Assembly: GCA_017416915.1 (NCBI GenBank)
Contig: JAFQAN010000005.1
Span: 62,001-126,000 of the forward strand
Source of the DNA: Alistipes sp.
GTDB lineage: Bacteria; Bacteroidota; Bacteroidia; Bacteroidales; Rikenellaceae
Length of the DNA stretch: 64,000 bases
Direction of reading: 5' to 3'
The notes below the pieces were generated by a model. It searched no databases, had not been told where the DNA came from, and worked only from the letters and a program-made list of their open reading frames with translations. This document shows, in pieces, positions 35,444 through 43,791 of the stretch. The translations under genes and the position numbers were made by a program. Position 1 is the stretch's first letter. The number at the start of each line of letters is the position of its first letter.

Positions 35444-37633
35444 ATGGATAGCCAACAGAGTGCTTTGTTACACGATAAACTCAAAGAATATTTCGGCTTT
35501 ACGTCGTTCAAAGGCAACCAAGAAGCGGTCATCAACAACGTGCTTTCGGGCAAGGATACCTTTGTGCTTATGCCCACAGGAGGTGGTAAATCGTTGTGCT
35601 ATCAGCTCCCCGCGCTGATTATGGATGGCGTGGCAATTGTTATTTCGCCGCTTATTGCGCTGATGAAGAATCAGGTGGATGCTATGCGCACCTTCTCTAC
35701 CGATTCGGGCATTGCACACTTCCTAAACTCGTCGCTCAACAAGGCTGCCATAGCGCAGGTGCGTCAGGACGTGTTGGAGGGTCGCACCAAGCTGCTTTAC
35801 TTCGCCCCCGAGTCATTGACCAAGGAGGATAACATCGCCTTTTTGCGCAAAATAAAAATATCGTTCTACGCCATCGACGAGGCGCACTGTATCTCGGAGT
35901 GGGGACACGATTTCCGCCCTGAGTATCGCCGTATTCGCCCTATCATCAACGATATAGGCACAGCGCCGCTAATCGCCCTTACGGCAACCGCGACGCCCAA
36001 GGTGCAGATGGATATTCAGAAAAACCTCGGTATGACCGACGCTACGGTGTTCCGTTCGTCGTTCAACCGTCCCAACCTCTACTACGAGTTGCGCCCTAAG
36101 CACAATGTCGATAGAGACATCATCCGCTTCATCAAGCAGAACGACTCGAAGAGTGGTATTATCTACTGCCTCAGCCGCAAGAAGGTCGAGGAGCTTGCCG
36201 AGTTGCTTGTTGCCAACGGCATCAAGGCGTTGGCATACCACGCAGGTATGGATGCACAGACACGTGCCGACAACCAAGACGCCTTCCTGCACGAGAGAGT
36301 CGATGTCATCGTGGCGACCATCGCCTTCGGTATGGGTATCGACAAGCCCGATGTGCGATATGTCATCCACTACGACATTCCCAAGTCGTTGGAGGGCTAC
36401 TATCAGGAGACAGGACGTGCTGGACGTGATGGTGGCGAGGGCCATTGCTTGACATTTTATAGCTATAAGGATATCCAGAAGCTCGAAAAGTTTATGCAGG
36501 GCAAGCCCGTCGCCGAGCAGGAGATTGGCAAACTGCTGCTGTTAGAGACCGTCTCGTATGCCGAGAGTTCGATGTGTCGCCGTAAGTCGCTGTTGCACTA
36601 TTTCGGCGAGGAGTATCCGTCGGATAACTGTGGTAGCTGCGACAACTGCTGTAACCCCAAGCCTAAGGTTAAGGCTCACGAGCAGATGCAGTTGGCGTTG
36701 GAGGCGCTGAGCGAGATTGGCGATAAGTTCAAGATTGACCACCTCGTATCGCTGCTTATGGGCAAGGTTACGGCGCTCATCAAGAGCTACGGACACAACA
36801 AGTCGGAGTTCTTTGGTGCAGGCGAGGATAAGGACGCCCGCTTCTGGAATGCTGTGATACGTCAGGCGTTGATTATGGGCTTCATCGACAAGAATATCGA
36901 AAACTACGGTCTTATATCTATTAACGACAAGGGTCGTGCCTTCATCAAGCATCCAACGCCCGTTACCGTTACGCTCGACCACGACTACGACAACGAGGAG
37001 GAGAGCGAGAATGTCGTAGCGATGAAGGGCGGTGGCGCTGCCGACGAAGAGCTGTTCGCAATGCTCAAAGACCTGCGTAAGAAGGTGGCACGACAGAACG
37101 ACCTGCCGCCATACGTTATCTTCCAGGACCCATCGTTGGAGGATATGTCGATACAGTATCCTATCACCATCGAGGAGTTGCAAAACATATCGGGTGTAGG
37201 TGCAGGTAAGGCGCAGAAGTTTGGCGAGGAGTTCGTTAAGCTCATCAAGACCTATGTTGATGAGAAGGAGATTATCCGTCCGCAGGATATGGTCGTTAAG
37301 GGTGTTGCGAGCAAGTCCAACAACAAGATATTTATCATCCAGAGCATCGACCGTAAGATGGATTTCGAGGATATTGCCCGTGCGCGTAACCTCGATATGG
37401 ATGAGCTGCTTACCGAGATTGAGGCTATCGTAAATTCGGGTACTCGCCTCGACATACAGTACTACCTCAATACCATTATGGACGAGGATAAGGTCGATGA
37501 TATATACCTCTATTTCAAGGAGGATGCCGAGACCGACTCGTTGGATGCAGCTATCGACGAGCTTGGAGCGGAGTATAGCGAGGAGGAGATACGCTTGGTA
37601 CGCATCAAGTTTATCTCGGAGGTGGCGAATTAA
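35444..37633 (+). CDS. recQ: ATP-dependent DNA helicase RecQ
   Basis: The 729-aa product has all RecQ parts: the helicase core with Walker A MPTGGGKSLCYQLPA, DEAH box IDEAHCISEWGHDFRPEYR and motif VI HYDIPKSLEGYYQETGRAGRD; the zinc-binding cysteines (MCRRKSLLHYFGE then CGSCDNCC); a winged-helix RQC region; and an HRDC-like domain near residues 540-610 with a further C-terminal extension. It unwinds recombination and replication intermediates. TATATTTG at 35410-35417 is the likely -7 box. rsmA follows after 6 bp. Confidence 0.96.
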   Translation: MDSQQSALLHDKLKEYFGFTSFKGNQEAVINNVLSGKDTFVLMPTGGGKSLCYQLPALIMDGVAIVISPLIALMKNQVDAMRTFSTDSGIAHFLNSSLNKAAIAQVRQDVLEGRTKLLYFAPESLTKEDNIAFLRKIKISFYAIDEAHCISEWGHDFRPEYRRIRPIINDIGTAPLIALTATATPKVQMDIQKNLGMTDATVFRSSFNRPNLYYELRPKHNVDRDIIRFIKQNDSKSGIIYCLSRKKVEELAELLVANGIKALAYHAGMDAQTRADNQDAFLHERVDVIVATIAFGMGIDKPDVRYVIHYDIPKSLEGYYQETGRAGRDGGEGHCLTFYSYKDIQKLEKFMQGKPVAEQEIGKLLLLETVSYAESSMCRRKSLLHYFGEEYPSDNCGSCDNCCNPKPKVKAHEQMQLALEALSEIGDKFKIDHLVSLLMGKVTALIKSYGHNKSEFFGAGEDKDARFWNAVIRQALIMGFIDKNIENYGLISINDKGRAFIKHPTPVTVTLDHDYDNEEESENVVAMKGGGAADEELFAMLKDLRKKVARQNDLPPYVIFQDPSLEDMSIQYPITIEELQNISGVGAGKAQKFGEEFVKLIKTYVDEKEIIRPQDMVVKGVASKSNNKIFIIQSIDRKMDFEDIARARNLDMDELLTEIEAIVNSGTRLDIQYYLNTIMDEDKVDDIYLYFKEDAETDSLDAAIDELGAEYSEEEIRLVRIKFISEVAN

Positions 37634-37639
37634 CAGAGG

Positions 37640-38434
37640 ATGACTATGAGTGAGGTAAGGGCAAAAAAGGCTCTCGGGCAGCACTTCCTGACCGACCTAA
37701 ATATAGCGCGTAAGATTGCTACGTCGCTCTCGGGTGGTACGAGCGACTGCCCCGACAGGGTGTTGGAGGTGGGCTGCGGTATGGGTGTGCTGACGCAGTT
37801 TCTGTTGCAGCGCGACGATATTATCACCTATGGCGCTGAGATTGACACTGAGTCGGTGGAGTACCTTCACGCCCACTATCCCGACTTTAAGGAGCGCCTT
37901 ACGGAGGGTGATTTCTTGAAGATGGACCTACGTGCTAAGTATGGCGATAGGGTGAAAATTATAGGTAATTTCCCCTATAACATCTCGTCGCAGATATTCT
38001 TTAAGGTACTCGAAAACCGCGATATTGTCCCCGAGTGCGTAGGTATGATACAGCGCGAGGTCGCTGTACGCTTGGCGGAGCCGCCAGGCTCGAAGGAGTA
38101 TGGCATCCTCAGCGTGTTGTTGCAGGCGTGGTACGATATAGAGTACCTCTTTACCGTTGGCGAGAAGGTCTTTAACCCACCACCCAAGGTCAAGAGTGCC
38201 GTTATACGCTTGGTGCGCAACAATACCGAGTGTCTCGACTGCGACGAGCAGCTATTCATCAAGGTCGTTAAGGCATCGTTTGGGCAGCGTCGAAAGATGT
38301 TGCGTAACTCGCTCAAAGCGGCCTTTGGCAACTTCGGTGGTAGGGAGCATCGCTTCTTCTCGATGCGTGCCGAGCAGCTTGGTGTTGCCGACTTTGTGGA
38401 GCTTACACAGTGGGTTGCCGACAATTGCGAGTAG
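37640..38434 (+). CDS. rsmA: 16S rRNA (adenine1518-N6/adenine1519-N6)-dimethyltransferase
   Basis: RsmA/KsgA dimethylates two adenines in the 3' helix of 16S rRNA. The 264-aa protein has KKALGQHFLTD, the AdoMet-binding VLEVGCGMGVLTQFLL and the catalytic NFPYNIS. The C-terminal helical domain includes FGQRRKMLRNSLK. Start can be 37640 or the ATG at 37646. It is directly behind recQ. Confidence 0.96.
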   Translation: MTMSEVRAKKALGQHFLTDLNIARKIATSLSGGTSDCPDRVLEVGCGMGVLTQFLLQRDDIITYGAEIDTESVEYLHAHYPDFKERLTEGDFLKMDLRAKYGDRVKIIGNFPYNISSQIFFKVLENRDIVPECVGMIQREVAVRLAEPPGSKEYGILSVLLQAWYDIEYLFTVGEKVFNPPPKVKSAVIRLVRNNTECLDCDEQLFIKVVKASFGQRRKMLRNSLKAAFGNFGGREHRFFSMRAEQLGVADFVELTQWVADNCE

Positions 38435-38458
38435 ATACCATTCGAACAGATAAGATAT

Positions 38459-39718
38459 ATGACAACTCCAAAAAAAAGAGCAGGGATGAAACGAGACAAC
38501 ATTGAGATTATCCAGATGAACATCTCGGGCGAGGATAAGCCAGGTATGACGGCTGTGCTTACGGACATACTCTCTCGCCACGACGCCTTTATTCTTGACA
38601 TCGGTCAGGCGAACATACACCGTTCGCTTACCCTCGGCATCTTGTTTATGACGACGCCCGACCGCTCGGGACAGATTATGAAGGAGTTGCTGTTTAAGGC
38701 CACGGAACTCGACATCAACATCCGCTTCACACCTATTACCGACGAGGAGTACAACGCTTGGGTGTCGGGTCAGGGCAAAAACCGATATATCATTACGCTT
38801 ATGGGTCGTAAGGTTACGGCGGGTCATATAGCTCGTGTTACACGCGCCATTTCGGACGAGGGTCTGAATATCGACGATATAAACCGCCTCACGGGACGTA
38901 TGCCTTTGGATGAGGACGAGCGAGCGCCAAAGACCTGCATCGAGTTCTCGGTGCGTGGTACCATCGACGACAAGAGCCGAATACAGGACGCCCTGATGAA
39001 GCTCACCAACACGGGCGAGGTCGATATTTCGTTCCAAAAGGATGGTATCTTCCGCCGTTCGCGCCGTCTCATCTGCTTCGATATGGACTCTACGCTTATC
39101 CGCACCGAGGTTATCGACGAACTTGCCGACCGTGCAGGCGTGGGCGATAAGGTGCGCGAGATTACCGAGCGCGCTATGCGTGGCGAGATTGACTTCCGCG
39201 AGAGCTTTCGGGAGCGTGTTGCATTGCTTAAAGGTCTCGATGTCTCGGTTATGGAGGATATCGCTAATAATCTGCCGATTACAGAGGGTGTCGATCGTAT
39301 GATGACAATCTTAAAGCGCGTAGGTTATAAGACGGCGATATTGTCGGGTGGTTTTACATATTTTGGTAACTATCTGCGCAGCCGCTTCGGCTTCGACTAC
39401 GTGTATGCCAACGAGTTGGAGGTTGAGGATGGCAAGCTCACGGGACGTTACACGGGCGAAATTGTCGATGGTCAGCGCAAGGCGGAGTTGCTGCGTCTGC
39501 TGTGCCAATTCGAGAATATAGACATTCAGCAGTCGGTGGCTGTGGGCGATGGCGCTAACGATCTGCCTATGCTCAACATTGCGGGCTTGGGTATCGCTTT
39601 CCACGCTAAGCCCAAGGTGCGCGCTACGGCGAGTCAGGCTATATCTACCGTCGGTTTGGACGGTATTCTCTACTTCCTCGGTCTCAAAGATTCGTGGGTC
39701 GAGAAGGCCAAGTCGTGA
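38459..39718 (+). CDS. serB: Phosphoserine phosphatase with ACT domains
   Basis: SerB hydrolyses phosphoserine in the last step of serine synthesis. The 419-aa product has two N-terminal ACT-type domains (residues ~10-90 and ~100-185; GEDKPGMTAVLTDILSRHDA, then MGRKVTAGHIARVTRAI) and a HAD domain with nucleophile motif DMDSTLIRTE (around residue 204), LSGGFTYF and VGDGANDLPML. The ACT parts suggest feedback control by serine. Its stop overlaps the next start (TGATG). Confidence 0.95.
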   Translation: MTTPKKRAGMKRDNIEIIQMNISGEDKPGMTAVLTDILSRHDAFILDIGQANIHRSLTLGILFMTTPDRSGQIMKELLFKATELDINIRFTPITDEEYNAWVSGQGKNRYIITLMGRKVTAGHIARVTRAISDEGLNIDDINRLTGRMPLDEDERAPKTCIEFSVRGTIDDKSRIQDALMKLTNTGEVDISFQKDGIFRRSRRLICFDMDSTLIRTEVIDELADRAGVGDKVREITERAMRGEIDFRESFRERVALLKGLDVSVMEDIANNLPITEGVDRMMTILKRVGYKTAILSGGFTYFGNYLRSRFGFDYVYANELEVEDGKLTGRYTGEIVDGQRKAELLRLLCQFENIDIQQSVAVGDGANDLPMLNIAGLGIAFHAKPKVRATASQAISTVGLDGILYFLGLKDSWVEKAKS

Positions 39719-40518
39719 TGCTCTCGCCTCGCTACATACTCCTTTTACTTGTAACTATTACGCTTGTCGGGTGCAGTGCAGCATCCGACAAGCCCTCTGA
39801 TATGCCCACTCCGTCGGCGGCTAATACCACCGTTGCGACTCTTCGTGGCTACGCCTCTTCGGGCGTTGCCCATATCGTTCGCGATGATATGGTCCTCAGC
39901 GGTCGCGTTACCTCGTCCGATGCGGAGGGTAACTTCTATCGCTCTATGGTGGTACAAGATGCCACGGGTGGCGTCGAGGTGCTTGTTGATATGTACGACC
40001 TCTGTGCCATATACCCTGAGGGTACGCTACTTTCGCTCCACCTTGCGGGGTGTGCAGTGGCTATCGACGATGGCGTGTTGCAGGTAGGAAGCAAGGCGGC
40101 AGAGTACGATACGCGGCTGTTGGAGCCTATCGCCTCGCGCCAGCTTATCGACTGTGTTGTGCGCCGTAGCGACGATGTCGCCGTGGTCGAGGCACAGCGT
40201 ATGCGTATCGCCGAAATTGATATGTCGGCGTGTGGTCGTAAGCTACGTATCGACTCGCTACACCTTGTCGCTGCGTCGAGTGTCGATACCCTTGCGGGTA
40301 TGACGCTTAGCGATGCTCGGTGGAGTGGCACGACCCTCTTCTGTGATGAGCGTGGCGATAGCATTGCCGTTGTTACCAGCCCTTATGCCCGCTTTGCTGA
40401 GGAGCGTGTGCCTCACGGCGAGCTGTCTATCACGGGCATATTGTCGTGGGCGGCGTATGCGGGTGCTGGATGTTATCATTTACGTATGAGCTATGCTGAT
40501 AATTGCACTGTTTATTAG
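39718..40518 (+). CDS. DUF5689-type lipoprotein, first of a pair
   Basis: The product is 266 aa from the ATG at 39718, which overlaps the serB stop by one base. It has a lipobox (TLVGC) and OB-like beta domains of the DUF5689 kind: VLSGRVTSSDAEGNFYRSMVVQDATGGVEV and LSLHLAGCAV. DUF5689 proteins are surface lipoproteins of Bacteroidota that often sit near secreted nucleases. The function is unknown. It overlaps the next gene by 26 bp. Confidence 0.82.
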   Translation: MLSPRYILLLLVTITLVGCSAASDKPSDMPTPSAANTTVATLRGYASSGVAHIVRDDMVLSGRVTSSDAEGNFYRSMVVQDATGGVEVLVDMYDLCAIYPEGTLLSLHLAGCAVAIDDGVLQVGSKAAEYDTRLLEPIASRQLIDCVVRRSDDVAVVEAQRMRIAEIDMSACGRKLRIDSLHLVAASSVDTLAGMTLSDARWSGTTLFCDERGDSIAVVTSPYARFAEERVPHGELSITGILSWAAYAGAGCYHLRMSYADNCTVY

Positions 40519-41242
40519 CTCTCTGCTCCTCGTTTGCTGCACCGCAGATAGCCACCCTCGTAGCCCTAAGGTCTCGATTGCCTACCTGTGGTCGCTCAGC
40601 AGCGACCGCTCTGTTGTCGTGCGCGAAGATTGCTATATCGAGGGTCGTGTGGTGCTTACCGACAAGTTTGGCGAGGTGCAGAAGGTGGCAGTCATCGCCG
40701 ATGCGTCGGGCTGTATCGAGCTTAAAATAGATAGCCGCAATGTCGAGCGACTGCTGCCCGTCGATGCCCTTGTTAGGGTGCGCTGCTCGGGGCTGTGCGT
40801 CGGCAGAGAGGGTAGAAAGGTGGTGCTTGGTGCGCCGCCAACCTCGGAGTATGTTGTCGATCGTATCGCCGAGACGGAGGTGTATAACTATGTCGAGATT
40901 GTCGATATGTGGGATACGTCGGACTATGCGGTGTCGGTCGCTATTGGCGCTGTTGGAGAGGATGATATTATGCGGTATGTCGATATTGACGGTGTGTGGT
41001 TTGTGGGCGCAGATGAGGGCGTTAGGTGGTGTGATTGCGATGCCGATGGCGAGTTCACACAGAGCCTTCGCCGCCTTACCGATGGTAGGGATACGCTGCG
41101 TGTTGTTGTCGGCGCAGCGACGGAGTATGCCGCCGATATGTTGCCCCGCGGTACGCTGCGCTGTCGCGGTGTTGTCGAGTGGTATCGCGATAGCGTAGCG
41201 CTACGCATTGCCCATAGGCACGTAACCCCTATCAACGAATAA
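40493..41242 (+). CDS. DUF5689-type lipoprotein, second of a pair
   Basis: The 249-aa product has a signal with lipobox LLVCC and the same OB-like domain (CYIEGRVVLTDKFGEVQKVAV, DASGCIELKIDSRNV). It is a diverged paralogue of the preceding gene, with the same order of beta segments. The 26-bp overlap implies coupled expression. The stop codon is inside the following terminator hairpin. Confidence 0.8.
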   Translation: MLIIALFISSLLLVCCTADSHPRSPKVSIAYLWSLSSDRSVVVREDCYIEGRVVLTDKFGEVQKVAVIADASGCIELKIDSRNVERLLPVDALVRVRCSGLCVGREGRKVVLGAPPTSEYVVDRIAETEVYNYVEIVDMWDTSDYAVSVAIGAVGEDDIMRYVDIDGVWFVGADEGVRWCDCDADGEFTQSLRRLTDGRDTLRVVVGAATEYAADMLPRGTLRCRGVVEWYRDSVALRIAHRHVTPINE

Positions 41243-41268
41243 TGGCTGCCCGAAAGGACAGCCATTAT
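41239..41268. terminator. Bidirectional terminator hairpin
   Basis: ATAATGGCTG and CAGCCATTAT form a 10-bp stem around CCCGAAAGGA. It lies between the convergent DUF5689 and DUF5606 genes; T-runs are weak on both sides. Confidence 0.7.
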
Positions 41269-41281
41269 AGTTAGTCGAGAC

Positions 41282-41701
41282 CTACTCGGCACTCTCCTCG
41301 CTCTGCTCCTCGGGGAGTTTGAACTCCGTGAAGCCTGCCTCGACAAGGGTGTTGTACCACGCAAAGCACTTCTTCATATCCGATACGTGGACCCTCTCGC
41401 GGTCGTACTCGGGAAGCACCTTTGCGAACTCCTCCTTAATCTTCTCTGGCGACTCCTTGTGCGATACCGCCTTCTGACCGCCCGTATAGTTCCAGATGTT
41501 GGTAAATACCTCTGCCAAGGCGATGTCCTCGCCCTCGGTGAACATCGAAATCTCGGTGAGGGCGCTCACGCGCGACGTTGCCGAAGCGTTCATACGCTTG
41601 CCGTCGGTGAGCGACTCAACAATAACACCGCGCATCGACTGCGCCACATACTTATACAAACCAGGCTGACCCGAGATTGCCAAAATATCCTTCAATTCCA
41701 T
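41282..41701 (-). CDS. DUF5606 domain protein
   Basis: The 139-aa cytoplasmic protein begins MELKDILAISGQPGLYKYV, the hallmark of the DUF5606 group in Bacteroidota. A second part contains VHVSDMKKCFAWYNTLVEAG. The acidic tail EEQSEESAE is probably disordered. It follows mscS by 17 bp. No biochemical role is known. Confidence 0.88.
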   Translation of the reverse strand: MELKDILAISGQPGLYKYVAQSMRGVIVESLTDGKRMNASATSRVSALTEISMFTEGEDIALAEVFTNIWNYTGGQKAVSHKESPEKIKEEFAKVLPEYDRERVHVSDMKKCFAWYNTLVEAGFTEFKLPEEQSEESAE

Positions 41702-41718
41702 ACTCTATCTTATGTTTA

Positions 41719-42711
41719 TTAGTTGTTCTTGATTGTAACGTCGAGCTGCGGGTTTGCGAACTTTATGCCCTGCTTGCCTAACTCGTTGTATATGCGCTCG
41801 TTCATATCGAACTTGACATCCCAGTAGTCGGCGTTGCGCACCCAACCACGTGCCGAGAACTTCACCGAGCCTTCGGTAAGCTCCGTTACATATACTACGG
41901 GTGCAGGCTCCTCGACTATGCGGCTGTCGGCGCGTAGCAACGTCATAAGCACCTCGCGGAGCTTCGTAGCGTCGGTGCCATACTCTGCCGATACGGTCCA
42001 ATCTACGCGGCGCATCTCGCCCATCGAGTAGTTGTCGATTACCGATGTCGATATTGTGCTGTTGGGGATGTATATCACGCGGTTATCGACGGTGCGTATC
42101 TCGGTCGAGAAGAGACCAATTTTCGATACAGTACCCTCCTCGCCCTGTGCGTCGATGTAGTCGCCTACGCGGTATGGTTTGAGGAATAGTATCATCACGC
42201 CGCCCGCAAAGTTCTGCAACGTGCCGCTCAGAGCCATACCTACCGCCAAGCCTGCCGATGCAAGCATCGCCACTATCGAGGTGGTGTTGATGCCCAGTAC
42301 CTGTATGATGATAAGTACTACGACGATGTATAGTATCACCTTGACAATGCCCGATAGGAACGAGCGAAGCGACATATCGACATCGCGGCGTACATATACT
42401 CGGTCCAAGAAGCGCATCATACGGCGAATAATCCAACGACCGACGTAGTATATCGCCAGCGCAGCTACAATCTTCAACGCTACGCTTACCGCGCCCTCTA
42501 CTACGACGTTGAGTAGGGTGGTGAGGTCGTAGTTTAGCAGTTTATCGACGCTCTCTTTGATTGTCTCGGGGTTTGTGATATGCTCCAATGTCTGCTCTGG
42601 TGTCATCGTGGCGCTGTCTGCAACCACAGCAGCCTCCGCAACCTCTGCGGTATCCGCTGCCGTCTCTGCGGCACTAATCTCGGCGTTGTTTATGAGTAGT
42701 AGGTTTTTCAT
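41719..42711 (-). CDS. mscS: MscS family mechanosensitive channel
   Basis: The 330-aa protein has an Ala/Glu-rich N-terminal stretch, three or four membrane segments (residues ~75-165), and the pore-lining helix with alternating Gly/Ala (VAMLASAGLAVGMALSGTLQ). The soluble MscS beta domain follows (VGDYIDAQGEEGTVSKIGLFST). It releases solutes on osmotic downshock. The last ~65 residues form the alpha/beta C-terminal domain. Confidence 0.94.
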   Translation of the reverse strand: MKNLLLINNAEISAAETAADTAEVAEAAVVADSATMTPEQTLEHITNPETIKESVDKLLNYDLTTLLNVVVEGAVSVALKIVAALAIYYVGRWIIRRMMRFLDRVYVRRDVDMSLRSFLSGIVKVILYIVVVLIIIQVLGINTTSIVAMLASAGLAVGMALSGTLQNFAGGVMILFLKPYRVGDYIDAQGEEGTVSKIGLFSTEIRTVDNRVIYIPNSTISTSVIDNYSMGEMRRVDWTVSAEYGTDATKLREVLMTLLRADSRIVEEPAPVVYVTELTEGSVKFSARGWVRNADYWDVKFDMNERIYNELGKQGIKFANPQLDVTIKNN

Positions 42712-42749
42712 ATTGTGTAAAGTTCTCCGTTATTAATCTTTCAACGCGA

Positions 42750-42779
42750 CAAAGTTAATTAAATTTTGCAATTTGACAA
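42750..42779 (-). promoter_or_regulatory. Promoter for mscS-DUF5606
   Basis: On the minus strand TTG (42779-42777) and TAACTTTG (42757-42750) are 19 bp apart. The -33 element is only 8 bp from the start of array D. Confidence 0.72.
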
Positions 42780-42786
42780 AAAATAC

Positions 42787-42903
42787 GAGATTACGAGACT
42801 ACGAGACCGCGAGACTACGGGACTACGAGACTACGAGACCACGGGACCCCTTGAAAAACCCAGTCGTTCTCAGTCGTTCTCAGTCGTTCTCAGTCATTTT
42901 CAG
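42787..42903. repeat. 8-bp and 10-bp unit arrays, copy D (reversed)
   Basis: Eight 8-bp units (GAGATTAC, GAGACTAC and variants, the reverse complement of the NGTCYCGY type) occupy 42787-42850. After TTGAAAAACC come four 10-bp units (CAGTCGTTCT x3, CAGTCATTTT). The whole is inverted relative to copies A-C and has no three-way-junction module. Confidence 0.9.
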
Positions 42904-42919
42904 CCCCCCCCAAAAAAAA

Positions 42920-42952
42920 CAGATGACCAAAAGCTTTGCCTTTGGTCATCTG
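42920..42952 (-). terminator. Terminator of the lipoprotein-nuclease gene
   Basis: CAGATGACCAAA and TTTGGTCATCTG form a perfect 12-bp stem. On the minus strand it is followed by eight T and then a run of G. Confidence 0.9.
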
Positions 42953-42975
42953 TGTTGTGTGTCGCTTAGAATCGC

Positions 42976-43791
42976 TTAGAAGCTCTGAAAAGCTGTCCAC
43001 GAGCTATTTGCCTCTGCCGATGTCTCTATGCTGTCGGGCAGATTTACGAAGAAGTCAAACCCTGTCCACGCCTCGATTTGGTCCACCGACACGGCGTAGT
43101 TGGTGTAGCTATCCGAGTAGGTCCTATGCTCAAACCAAAAGCCTATGGTCGAGGCGGCTGTTACCGTGCCGCTGCTACTCTTCGTAACCTTCATCGCCAC
43201 CTTGTAGAAGTAGTTTGGCACAGGCACACTCTTCGTGTCATCCTTTGCCGTGGTGTAGGTTATCGACCGTGTCTCGCCCTCCTTTGCAAAGGCTACGCCC
43301 GTAACGATGTATATCTCCTCGCTTTTTGCGATGCTCTGCAAAGCCCCCTCCAACGAACTCCAAATGCCGCCGTTGAAGTTGTCCTGTATCTGCGGTACCG
43401 AGTTGGTAACGTAGAATGTCTGCGCCTGTAACGTGCTGTTGCCGTTGCGCGAGGCGTTCGGGATAAGGTGTCCTCGCGAGTAGTTGTCGTTGTAGCTACT
43501 GTTGCAGAGGTTTACCTGATACGAGGTGCTTATTAGCGGGTTGTACGACCAGTCGTCGAGACGCGCGAGGCTTCCCATATGGCTGCTATTCAGCGGATAA
43601 GCCACCCACATCGAGGTATATGTCGATGTGTCGTAGTATGCGGTGTAGTTGTTGCTTACTTTTAGCTCCTGCGCATTGGGATAAGCACCGTCAGTGCGCA
43701 CTGCGGGCAACTCGAGCCACGTCTCTGATGCTGTTCCCGTTGTAGGGTCTGTGGCGGGAGGCGTCGAGCCTCCCGATCCACTACCCGAGTC
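42976..43791 (-). pseudogene. C-terminal DNA/RNA non-specific endonuclease domain, separated by an in-frame TGA
   Basis: The reading frame continues without shift from the lipoprotein gene after the TGA at 43792-43794, giving 271 more codons and no plausible start codon before the domain. It opens with a Ser/Gly/Pro/Thr linker and then an NUC1/endonuclease G-like domain: YSRGHLIPNASR (active-site motif normally DRGH), FYVTNSVPQIQDNFNGGIW and the LEGAL segment. It is probably the C-terminal part of one secreted nuclease lipoprotein. Translation would need readthrough or a repaired stop; a sequencing error is also possible. Confidence 0.8.

Noticed and set aside
36542..37684. 380-codon ORF antisense to recQ
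   Set aside because: It lies wholly opposite a well-recognised gene and has no recognisable domain or start context; it is a result of codon bias. Other long antisense ORFs (for example 15537-16322, 38252-39037, 35969-36445) are rejected likewise.
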